From Candidatus Gottesmanbacteria bacterium RIFCSPHIGHO2_01_FULL_46_14 (GTDB lineage Bacteria; Patescibacteriota; Microgenomatia; UBA10105; UBA927): a DNA stretch of 8,786 nucleotides. Under the pieces are notes generated by a model. The model saw nothing but the letters and a program-made list of their open reading frames with translations. It searched no databases and was not told where the DNA came from. The first letter of the stretch is position 1. Each line of letters starts with the position of its first letter. This document shows, piece by piece, positions 1 to 4,750 of this stretch. The stretch covers positions 1 through 8,786 of the forward strand of contig MFJJ01000037.1 of NCBI GenBank assembly GCA_001780895.1, written 5' to 3'. The translations under genes were made by a program, and so were the position numbers.

Positions 1-183
1 TAAAGATGGATATTTTCCGTCCATAATCATGAGTTCATAAAAATTAATTCCTGCAAAGTGAACTTTAATCGAAACATCGCGCGAACCAAGTGGAGGTAAA
101 TCTACAGATTCAATCTGCAAAGAAGATCCAAAAGAGCTTAGGCGTGCTGCCCGAAAATTAGTTGAGTTTCCCTTCGATGACAT
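1..183 (-). CDS. Quinone oxidoreductase-like medium-chain dehydrogenase, N-terminal part (runs off left edge)
   Basis: An open frame of 61 codons starts at the ATG whose complement is at 181-183 and continues past base 1. After a short tail it reads AARLSSFGSSLQIE, then VDLPPLGSRDVSIKVHF and AGINFYELMIMDGKYPSL. This is the start of the GroES-like domain of the zeta-crystallin/VAT-1 type of medium-chain dehydrogenase/reductase; the family signature is close to AxGVNFxDxxxRxGxYP. Such proteins usually reduce quinones or enones with NADPH in the cytoplasm, and those with this signature generally lack zinc. The NADPH-binding Rossmann half is outside the window, so substrate and cofactor cannot be judged. 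Its start overlaps the 3' end of the methyltransferase gene by 26 nt in another frame, so the two are probably co-transcribed and translationally coupled. No clear ribosome-binding site is seen. Family confident, exact function not. Confidence 0.82.
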   Translation of the reverse strand, partial: MSSKGNSTNFRAARLSSFGSSLQIESVDLPPLGSRDVSIKVHFAGINFYELMIMDGKYPSL

Positions 184-961
184 AGATTTTATGATATGAG
201 TCTTTTCCACTAAGTCTTCGTTCTTCGGCCTCTTTTACTGTAATTCTCTCTATGCATGTGGGATCCTGAAAAAAGAAAAATTCATATCCTTGTTCTTCAG
301 CCTGAACAAGCGTGGAAAGAGTTGTTTCACGAAGTTGCGCGATGCTGTCCTCAAATACAATATGTGGGGCATAGCCGTTACGTATATAAAGTTGTTCTGA
401 TATATTTTTTCCGGCTCTTCCGGAAAGAACCAGAACGACACTTCCGTTTGGTTTTAATCTGGTTTTTGATTGAACGAGCACGGCTTCATTTAAACCTAAC
501 CCATAAACATTCAAGGCAGATTGATATTTTGCAGCATCAAAATATCGTGCATAGCTATCTGCCGCGCCAAGTTCTATTGTTGCCGGTTTACTGACTTGAG
601 GAAGACATCCGCAAATAACATCCACGGATTGATCGTCTGGTATAGATTCAAGAAGGTCGGATTGTAAAAGTGTTACTTTCTGCATATATTCTGGGACTTT
701 TCTAGAAATATTATTGTGTGCAATGGGGAGTATTCTTGAATCAATGTCAATTCCAATATATTCTTGTGCTCCGCGTTTTAATAAGTCAATCCCTATGATA
801 CCTGTTCCCACACCAATTTCAATTATTCGTTTATCCTCAATAGGAACAGATGAAAGACCAGTTAAAAAGGCTTCAGTCCAAACATTTGGTCGAAATGTGA
901 AATCTGGTATTTCAATGTCTAAATCTTGAGGGGTGAGTATTCGTCGTTCATGATTGCTCAT
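158..961 (-). CDS. Class I SAM-dependent methyltransferase, HemK/MMT-like
   Basis: A 267-residue cytoplasmic protein with a Rossmann-type methyltransferase core. Motif I is EIGVGTG (residues 48-54), followed by GIDID (about 70-74) as the acidic loop that binds the SAM ribose. Where HemK/PrmC enzymes have NPPY, this protein has GCLPQV (118-123). Further on are GLGLNEA (154-160), KPNG (170-173) and SGRAG (180-184). From memory, this arrangement (GC-I/L-PQ-I/V, then GLGL, then GRxG) resembles the N-terminal methyltransferase domain of plant methionine S-methyltransferase more than it does PrmC. The substrate may therefore be a small molecule rather than a release factor, which is an inference. 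The ATG at 959-961 lies 20 nt downstream of a good promoter on the same strand. The oxidoreductase gene follows with an overlap. No disruption is seen. Confidence 0.88.
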   Translation of the reverse strand: MSNHERRILTPQDLDIEIPDFTFRPNVWTEAFLTGLSSVPIEDKRIIEIGVGTGIIGIDLLKRGAQEYIGIDIDSRILPIAHNNISRKVPEYMQKVTLLQSDLLESIPDDQSVDVICGCLPQVSKPATIELGAADSYARYFDAAKYQSALNVYGLGLNEAVLVQSKTRLKPNGSVVLVLSGRAGKNISEQLYIRNGYAPHIVFEDSIAQLRETTLSTLVQAEEQGYEFFFFQDPTCIERITVKEAEERRLSGKDSYHKIYVIEGKLN

Positions 962-981
962 GTATTTATTTGATTTGCAGA

Positions 982-1010
982 AATATAGCGTAAAGTAATT
1001 TTGCTTGCAA
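982..1010 (-). promoter_or_regulatory. Predicted sigma70-type promoter of the methyltransferase-oxidoreductase operon
   Basis: Reading the minus strand, TTGCAA (1005-1010) and TATATT (982-987) are separated by exactly 17 nt. The -10 matches consensus at 5 of 6 positions and the -35 at 4 of 6. Transcription would begin near 975, leaving a leader of about 14 nt with no Shine-Dalgarno sequence before the ATG at 961. Confidence 0.55.
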
Positions 1011-1053
1011 ATACGCTCCGTTTTTGATTAGTAGCTTCACTCATCCATTTTGA

Positions 1054-1263
1054 GCCGGAGCAAGCACGAATGCCGGGACCGAGCGATTGGTCGCGACGGG
1101 CTCGTTTATCGCCAATTCTTTCTCTCTTCAGAGGGATCTTGACAGTGTAAGCGCCAATGAGACCACGGCTGCTGAACTGTTTATCTACAATCCCCGGCTC
1201 CTCTTCGCCATGCCCGACTCCATGCGGGATGTCCCCATTACGTGGCAGGAAGTTGCCCCTTGA
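1054..1263 (+). pseudogene. 5'-truncated coding fragment ending in WQEVAP
   Basis: A frame open for 69 codons from just after a TGA (1051-1053) to a TGA at 1261-1263. The last 60 codons read like real protein: ERLVATGSFIANSFSLQRDL, then DSVSANETTAAELFIYNP, then RLLFAMPDSMRD and VPITWQEVAP. There is no ATG near the beginning; TTG at 1087 is the only plausible start. No promoter or ribosome-binding site precedes it. It therefore looks like the C-terminal remnant of a longer gene whose front is gone. The tail style reminds me of C-termini of large secreted proteins of Patescibacteria, but that is weak recall and I assign no function. It sits immediately before a GC-rich hairpin and the repeat unit upstream of hicBA, so recombination there could have cut the gene. 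A short expressed gene from the TTG is the alternative. Confidence 0.45.
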
Positions 1264-1271
1264 TTATGTGG

Positions 1272-1327
1272 CCCGCCTACGCCGAGGCTTCCGTCTTCGC
1301 CAAGGCTTCGGCGGACAGGTCGGCGGG
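1272..1327. repeat. GC-rich imperfect palindrome (REP-like) upstream of hicBA
   Basis: Outer arms CCCGCC (1272-1277) and GGCGGG (1322-1327) enclose an inner stem GCCGAGGCTT (1281-1290) with AGGCTTCGGC (1303-1312). The inner stem has ten pairs, two of them wobble. The wording is of the kind found as dispersed palindromic repeats in many bacterial genomes. It directly precedes the first copy of the 22-bp direct repeat. No transposase is nearby. Confidence 0.6.
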
Positions 1328-1329
1328 TG

Positions 1330-1351
1330 AAACAGGAAGTGGCACCGTAAG
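1330..1351 (+). repeat. 22-bp direct repeat, copy 1
   Basis: Identical over all 22 bases to 1916-1937; the core is AGTGGCACCGTAAG. It lies just after a GC-rich hairpin and before the -10 box of hicB. Identity extends leftward to GGGT, with one extra G in this copy. The pair exactly brackets hicBA. Confidence 0.9.
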
Positions 1352-1360
1352 TGCTTTTTT
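1341..1360 (+). terminator. Possible weak intrinsic terminator inside repeat copy 1
   Basis: GGCAC (1341-1345) can pair with GTGCT (1351-1355, one G-T wobble) around the loop CGTAA, and T continues to 1360. The stem is only five pairs, so termination would be weak. It would face transcripts coming from the gene fragment. The T-run is missing in copy 2. Confidence 0.25.
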
Positions 1361-1365
1361 CTGTG

Positions 1366-1374
1366 TGTTATAAT
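1366..1374 (+). promoter_or_regulatory. Predicted extended -10 promoter of hicBA
   Basis: TGT followed by a perfect TATAAT (1369-1374) forms an extended -10. No good -35 stands at the usual distance; the TGGCAC of the repeat is 23 nt away here. The expected start point near 1381 is only about two bases before the hicB ATG at 1383, so the mRNA should be leaderless or nearly so. Confidence 0.6.
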
Positions 1375-1382
1375 GCGCTCAT

Positions 1383-1640
1383 ATGGCCAAGCGCAGCCGG
1401 ACCCTTTACTTTAAAGTGCTTATTGAACAGGATGAAGATGGCCTGTACGTTGCGTCTGTTCCGGAGCTTCCGGGTTGTTATACGCAAGGAAAAACCCTCG
1501 AACAGGTACGAGAAAGAATTCGAGAAGTAATCGGGCTGGTACTGGAGTCCGATAAAGAGATAAAATCGGAAAAATTCCGCTCTCCAGGTACCCAGACGCG
1601 CTTTTTCGGCATAGAAGATATGCATCTTCAGTATGCCTAA
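1383..1640 (+). CDS. hicB: HicB family antitoxin
   Basis: An 85-residue protein matching the HicB N-terminal fold: YFKVLIEQDEDGLYVA (9-24), SVPELPGCYTQGKTLEQV (25-42), then an amphipathic helix. The family neutralises HicA by covering its active site. Long HicB proteins carry a C-terminal DNA-binding helix-turn-helix or ribbon-helix-helix; this one ends after a short basic/aromatic tail (RSPGTQTRFFGIEDMHLQYA) and shows no such domain. Autoregulation may therefore be absent or need another protein. The antitoxin comes first here, the reverse of the common hicA-hicB order. The gene overlaps hicA by 8 nt, so toxin translation depends on antitoxin translation. The pair is bracketed by 22-bp direct repeats. 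The ATG at 1383 sits 8 nt after the -10 box and has no Shine-Dalgarno sequence. Confidence 0.88.
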   Translation: MAKRSRTLYFKVLIEQDEDGLYVASVPELPGCYTQGKTLEQVRERIREVIGLVLESDKEIKSEKFRSPGTQTRFFGIEDMHLQYA

Positions 1641-1857
1641 ATTGTCACCAATTCGTGGTAAAGAATTTATTGCGCTTCTCAAAAAACAAGATTTTTCCAC
1701 TGTTCGTCAAAAAGGAAGTCATGTCCGAATGGAGCACAGTGATGGGCGGAAGACCAGTGTGCCGATTCACGCTGGTGAACAAATCGGGAAAGGTCTTCTT
1801 CGAAAAATACTTCGAGACGTCAATCTTTCCCCGGAAGAATTCAGTAAATTAAGATAG
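1633..1857 (+). CDS. hicA: HicA family mRNA interferase toxin
   Basis: A 74-residue protein with the complete double-stranded-RNA-binding-like HicA fold. RGKEFIALLKKQDF (8-21) is the first helix, QKGSHVRM (26-33) carries the active-site histidine at position 30, and VPIHAGEQIGKGLLRKILR (43-61) is the C-terminal strand and helix. HicA toxins cleave mRNA independently of the ribosome and slow growth when HicB is lost. The length is normal for the family and the catalytic GSH is kept, so the toxin is probably active. The start ATG at 1633 lies inside the end of hicB. Downstream are a hairpin and the second copy of the direct repeat. The role could be stabilisation of the locus, phage defence or stress response; the sequence does not decide. 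Confidence 0.9.
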   Translation: MPKLSPIRGKEFIALLKKQDFSTVRQKGSHVRMEHSDGRKTSVPIHAGEQIGKGLLRKILRDVNLSPEEFSKLR

Positions 1858-1878
1858 AGCACGCCGTCACTTGGCCCT

Positions 1879-1913
1879 CCTTCGTCCTTCGACAAGCTCA
1901 GGACTACGGAAGG
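1879..1913. repeat. Imperfect palindrome with a CTTCGACAAGCTCAGG core
   Basis: CCTTC (1879-1883) plus GTCCT (1884-1888) pair with AGGAC (1900-1904) and GAAGG (1909-1913), with a TACG bulge on the right. The loop region carries CTTCGACAAGCTCAGG, a motif I know as a dispersed palindromic element in many bacterial genomes. It directly precedes the second 22-bp repeat and may also serve as the 3' end of the hicBA mRNA, although no T-run follows. Confidence 0.6.
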
Positions 1914-1915
1914 GT

Positions 1916-1937
1916 AAACAGGAAGTGGCACCGTAAG
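1916..1937 (+). repeat. 22-bp direct repeat, copy 2
   Basis: Identical over 22 bases to 1330-1351. It again follows a hairpin ending in GGGT and precedes a TATAAT. In this copy the TGGCAC of the repeat stands at proper -35 distance. Confidence 0.9.
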
Positions 1938-1954
1938 ACTCGCAGCGTTATAAT
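1926..1954 (+). promoter_or_regulatory. Predicted promoter of the methyltransferase-like/deoxyribosyltransferase pair
   Basis: TGGCAC (1926-1931), part of the repeat, and a perfect TATAAT (1949-1954) are 17 nt apart. Transcription should begin near 1961, just before the ATG at 1965. This favours that ATG over the GTG at 1956, which would lie upstream of the start point. Confidence 0.55.
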
Positions 1955-1964
1955 TGTGGTCGAT

Positions 1965-2636
1965 ATGATAAAAACACCTTATCGCTATTTATCCGATGAT
2001 GATCTTTCGGAAACACAGATTTATGTGACCATGCAGACATATGACCGCTGTGCGCCTGAGTATGCACAAAAATGGGAATGGAATCCAATAACGGTGCGAG
2101 AAATTAAAAAATACAATATTGCACCATTTCAAAAATACGTGAAGCTTGGAAGCAGTGTGCTTTTAGTTGAGTGTCAAAGCGGCAGGGACTACAAACTATT
2201 ATCTGAATTGGGCTATTCCTGTTTTGGTGTTGGATCTTCGTATGGACTACTGGTGGAAGCTACAAAACGAGTGCCTAATGGTCTGTTCGGACGGTTAGAC
2301 CCCAGAGAACTTCCTTTTATCCCCGAAAGCTTTGATGGAATATATGCCGATGCATTAACCAATATTCCCAGACGGGATTTGCCATCAGCACTTGCGGATT
2401 TTCATATTTTCCTGAAGACAAAAGGCATTCTCTATTTGTCTCTTAAGCTTGGATCAAAGCATGTGCTTGAACTTTCAGATTTAGGAGGACAACGCTTTTT
2501 TTCTCTGTATCAAAAAAGCGAAATCACCACAATGCTTTCTAAAGCAGGATTTACCCTACTTTGGTCTGACGAAAGTTTTAACACCGATCACTCGTTGCCC
2601 CATTGGTTTAGTGTGGTTGTCCAGAAGAAGGCATGA
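1965..2636 (+). CDS. Methyltransferase-like protein with degraded SAM-binding motifs
   Basis: A 223-residue protein with the outline of a class I methyltransferase. The N-terminal helix YDRCAPEYAQKWEW (26-39) is typical of Methyltransf_11-like proteins, and LPFIPESFDGIYA (116-128) and FLKTKGILYLSL match the post-core strands. The normally invariant part is altered: motif I reads VLLVECQSGRD (65-75) where VLDVGCGSGRD is expected, and the motif II acidic residue is replaced in GVGSSYGLL (88-96). The acidic residues that normally hold SAM are thus both lost (to Leu and Gly), so it may be a non-catalytic fold or use another ligand. The frame is intact, so this is not simple decay. The start was chosen at ATG 1965 because GTG 1956 lies before the predicted transcript start. 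It overlaps the next gene by 4 nt (ATGA). Confidence 0.75.
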   Translation: MIKTPYRYLSDDDLSETQIYVTMQTYDRCAPEYAQKWEWNPITVREIKKYNIAPFQKYVKLGSSVLLVECQSGRDYKLLSELGYSCFGVGSSYGLLVEATKRVPNGLFGRLDPRELPFIPESFDGIYADALTNIPRRDLPSALADFHIFLKTKGILYLSLKLGSKHVLELSDLGGQRFFSLYQKSEITTMLSKAGFTLLWSDESFNTDHSLPHWFSVVVQKKA

Positions 2637-3190
2637 AAGTTTATTTTACCGCTTCTCTTTCACAGCGAAACGCATACCTCCCAACGTACAGAACTATTAT
2701 CACGTGGTTAGAAAAGAAACATCATACTGTCTTTGAAAAAGTCCTCTCATATCACCTGCGCGATACCACGCGAGCGACAACTCATGACATTTCGCAGTGG
2801 TATAAAGAATGGTCTTCGTATATCGCTGAATGCGATGTTATGCTCGTTGAGGGATCGTATCCCTCTTCGATTCATATCGGATACGAGGTGGGAACGGTTT
2901 TATCGCGAGGAAAGCCAGTGATATTGCTTTTTGGGACAGGAAAAAACCCGACTTTTATTGATCAGGTATCTGCACCCCGACTCATAAAAACTGAATATGA
3001 CGAAGAGTCGCTTGATGATGTTCTCGAGTGGAGTTTTAAGGAACTTGAACACATTGTCAATCGACGTTTTGCATTCTTTGTCTCGCCGGACATCGATGAG
3101 TTTTTAACTCGGGTATCTCGATCAACTGGCGGGTCCCGATCAGAATATATCCGAATGCTCATTGAGCATGAAATGCGCAAGCACTCCTAG
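2633..3190 (+). CDS. Nucleoside 2-deoxyribosyltransferase-like protein with C-terminal ribbon-helix-helix
   Basis: A 185-residue protein with two parts. Residues 1-100 look like the nucleoside 2-deoxyribosyltransferase / DNPH1 fold: MKVYFTASLS at the start, ECDVMLVEGSYPSS (66-79), GYEVGTVL (83-90) with Glu85 in the place of the family's nucleophilic glutamate, and RGKPVILLF (92-100). Family members cleave or transfer the N-glycosidic bond of deoxynucleosides or their monophosphates. Residues 144-185 (FAFFVSPDIDEFL, then SRSEYIRMLIEHEM) look like a ribbon-helix-helix DNA-binding or dimerisation segment. The combination suggests a nucleotide-binding regulator or self-regulated enzyme, which is an inference. 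The ATG overlaps the stop of the upstream gene (ATGA) and is preceded by GAAGAAGG, one of the few Shine-Dalgarno-like stretches here. Its stop shares CTAG with the convergent qng1 stop. Confidence 0.75.
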   Translation: MKVYFTASLSQRNAYLPTYRTIITWLEKKHHTVFEKVLSYHLRDTTRATTHDISQWYKEWSSYIAECDVMLVEGSYPSSIHIGYEVGTVLSRGKPVILLFGTGKNPTFIDQVSAPRLIKTEYDEESLDDVLEWSFKELEHIVNRRFAFFVSPDIDEFLTRVSRSTGGSRSEYIRMLIEHEMRKHS

Positions 3191-4173
3191 TAGGATGTGG
3201 TGAGCGTTCTGTGGTAAGGAAATTTTGAGGGTACCTGTGTACTAAAGAGCCATACTGCGTTATCGACGAGCGCCGGTGAAATATTCAAGATATCTGCCAA
3301 AAGTTCTCCTACCCAGATAGTTGCAGCCCGAATTTCAATCTCTTCTCTATTTCCTTCTGGAACAAGTGAAAGCGAGTCAATCTTTCGCGCGAGCATTGGT
3401 GTGTACTCAACAATACCAACTGATCGAAATACTTGCGGGAGTTTATAATCGGCAAACACGGTCAGTTGGTCTATATTATCAACGTGAGTATCTGGAAGTA
3501 GAGATATATCATAGGCACAAATCTGTGCCCGCTTAAAAAAGTTTACTTTTTTGCCATTGAGCATGCGAGAGTCAGAAAATGAGGGAAACTCGGAAATAAT
3601 TAGCTGGGACAGCGCGTCTGCATGGTAGCTTGAAGCCTTCACTGCATTTGCAAATTGCCCATTAAAATCCCGCTGAAGAATGTCACCTGCTTCTCGAAGA
3701 CTCTGTATGCGCTCCCCAAGTAGCGGGATGGGAGTTTCGTCGACGCTACGAAAAATATGAGTCGCGGTTTCCAGAGTTAGCCCGGCAAGAAACGTTGCAT
3801 CAAAAATGGGATACCCTTCCTCGAGTGCGCGGTCGAAACATGCAACAAGAGCGTTCCAACCATCTACGTGAGTTCCAGGCGGATATTCTATACTCCATTT
3901 CTGTTTTCCAGCCGGCGCCCAAAAACAAAAGTTCACGACATCTTGGAAAAATACCCGTTGTATATCAACGTTCCTAGCCCCAAACTGGTCCTCTGAAAGA
4001 AGTTGACCATTTGCTATTCGACGTTTGATTTTAGTTGCAAACGACTGCAGCTTCTCCGGGTTGATAGAAACAAATCGAAACTGTCCAACTACCTCTGCGG
4101 TGGATCTCCGTATGTTGAGGGGATCCGAACGTTGCCGCAAGATTTTCTTGACTTGCTGTCGGAGTTTTTCCAT
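3187..4173 (-). CDS. qng1: Queuosine salvage protein (Qng1 / DUF2419 family)
   Basis: A 328-residue cytoplasmic protein that carries the family signatures in order: FQDVVNFCFWAPAGKQKW (75-92), EEGYPIFDATFL (118-129), IPLLGERIQSLREAG (148-162), FKRAQICAYD (212-221), DQLTVFADYKLPQVFR (234-249) and EIEIRAATIW (278-287). Qng1 is a DNA-glycosylase-like-fold hydrolase that releases the base queuine from queuosine 5'-monophosphate, so that tRNA-guanine transglycosylase can reuse it at position 34 of GUN-anticodon tRNAs. It is best known in eukaryotes and occurs in scattered bacteria. Length is normal and all main motifs are kept, so it is probably active. No tgt, queC-F or transporter gene is visible nearby. 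The ATG at 4171-4173 is 9 nt from an extended -10. It is convergent with the deoxyribosyltransferase-like gene, another enzyme type acting on N-glycosidic bonds. Confidence 0.88.
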   Translation of the reverse strand: MEKLRQQVKKILRQRSDPLNIRRSTAEVVGQFRFVSINPEKLQSFATKIKRRIANGQLLSEDQFGARNVDIQRVFFQDVVNFCFWAPAGKQKWSIEYPPGTHVDGWNALVACFDRALEEGYPIFDATFLAGLTLETATHIFRSVDETPIPLLGERIQSLREAGDILQRDFNGQFANAVKASSYHADALSQLIISEFPSFSDSRMLNGKKVNFFKRAQICAYDISLLPDTHVDNIDQLTVFADYKLPQVFRSVGIVEYTPMLARKIDSLSLVPEGNREEIEIRAATIWVGELLADILNISPALVDNAVWLFSTQVPSKFPYHRTLTTSY

Positions 4174-4182
4174 ATCATGAGA

Positions 4183-4191
4183 ATTTTACCA
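4183..4191 (-). promoter_or_regulatory. Predicted extended -10 promoter of qng1
   Basis: On the minus strand TGG directly precedes TAAAAT (4183-4188), an extended -10 with 5 of 6 consensus positions. I see no good -35. The start point should be near 4176, three bases before the ATG, so the mRNA should be nearly leaderless. Confidence 0.45.
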
Positions 4192-4232
4192 TGTCGATCC
4201 TAAGGAACACAGAATAATTGATGTCTCATCGT

Positions 4233-4251
4233 ATGCATACCATGTATGCAT
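4233..4251. promoter_or_regulatory. Inverted repeat, candidate operator between divergent promoters
   Basis: ATGCATAC (4233-4240) and GTATGCAT (4244-4251) are perfect 8-bp arms around CAT. The right arm ends on the first base of the -35 of the gene at 4286. The left arm lies within another perfect palindrome, GTATGCATAC (4231-4240). Position and symmetry suit a dimeric repressor. No partner protein is proven. Confidence 0.45.
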
Positions 4252-4279
4252 TGCCCGAGCAGGCTTTGATTTTTATAAC
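4251..4279 (+). promoter_or_regulatory. Predicted promoter of the 92-aa gene
   Basis: TTGCCC (4251-4256) and TATAAC (4274-4279) are 17 nt apart. Seven nucleotides after the -10 is the ATG itself (4286), predicting a fully leaderless transcript. Confidence 0.55.
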
Positions 4280-4285
4280 GAGCGC

Positions 4286-4564
4286 ATGCCTCCTCAACTT
4301 TCCGATGGGATCGAATTCGTTTTTCGTGAGCATGTGAGATATTATTTCCTCGGACTTGTAAGCAGATCGTTCTTTAGCACAACAGTAGACAAATTATTGT
4401 ATTCAAGCTTCAGTCAGCGAAATTATTCGCTTGATCCAAAATTGTTTCATGCACTGATGAGCGCGTCAGCGCTCTCGTCGGTTTTTTCACGAGAAGAGCT
4501 ACACCAACTCCATAGCGAACTTCAAAACTTCATGGGCGTAAGCCTCGCCGTCCGGCAAGCATAG
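4286..4564 (+). CDS. Hypothetical protein, 92 residues
   Basis: I do not recognise this protein. It starts MPPQLSDGIEFVFREHVRYYF, has an aromatic, partly hydrophobic first half (LGLVSRSFFSTTVDKLLYSSF at about 22-42) and a more polar helical second half (FSREELHQLHSELQNFMG). No signal peptide, clear membrane span or catalytic motif is evident. It has its own good -35/-10 pair with the predicted transcript start on the ATG, and a palindrome at its -35, so it is probably expressed and perhaps regulated. It ends 45 nt before rpmH, and the rpmH -35 lies 7 nt after its stop. The ORF being real is likely from the promoter and the reading frame; function unknown. Confidence 0.6.
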   Translation: MPPQLSDGIEFVFREHVRYYFLGLVSRSFFSTTVDKLLYSSFSQRNYSLDPKLFHALMSASALSSVFSREELHQLHSELQNFMGVSLAVRQA

Positions 4565-4571
4565 ACAAGCA

Positions 4572-4600
4572 TAGACATTGCATTTCCAGTTCTATATAAT
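4572..4600 (+). promoter_or_regulatory. Predicted promoter of the rpmH operon
   Basis: TAGACA (4572-4577) and a perfect TATAAT (4595-4600) are 17 nt apart, the best sigma70-like match in the window. The start point near 4607 is three bases before the rpmH ATG. The decamer AAGCATAGAC occurs twice in tandem around the -35, so a second TAGACA is present at 4562. Confidence 0.75.
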
Positions 4601-4609
4601 CCATCTGGT

Positions 4610-4747
4610 ATGCCAAAGCGTGTGTATCAGCCGAAGAAGAAAAAGCGAGTGCGAAAGCACGGATTTCGCAGGCGCATGAAGTCCGCGGGCGGGAGAAAAG
4701 TTCTTGCCCGTCGAAGATTCACCGGACGAAAGCGCCTGACCGTCTAA
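4610..4747 (+). CDS. rpmH: 50S ribosomal protein L34
   Basis: A 45-residue, very basic protein beginning MPKRVYQPKKKKRVRKHGF and ending VLARRRFTGRKRLTV. The RKHGFRRRM block (15-23) and the GRKVLARRR-xx-GRKRL ending are the L34 signature. It binds 23S rRNA in the large subunit. The length agrees with the usual 44-47 residues. It opens the conserved operon rpmH-rnpA-yidD-yidC-jag and stands 3 nt before rnpA. There is no Shine-Dalgarno sequence, and the ATG lies 9 nt after the -10 box, so initiation is probably leaderless. Confidence 0.97.
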   Translation: MPKRVYQPKKKKRVRKHGFRRRMKSAGGRKVLARRRFTGRKRLTV

Positions 4748-4750
4748 TTC

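Noticed and set aside
1181..1189. TTATCTACA, one mismatch from a DnaA box; possible origin near rpmH
   Set aside because: It is a single site, lies inside a coding fragment far from rpmH, and there is no dnaA or AT-rich repeat cluster in the window.
1956..1964. GTG start for the methyltransferase-like gene
   Set aside because: It begins two bases after the -10 box, so it would not be in the transcript; the ATG at 1965 fits.
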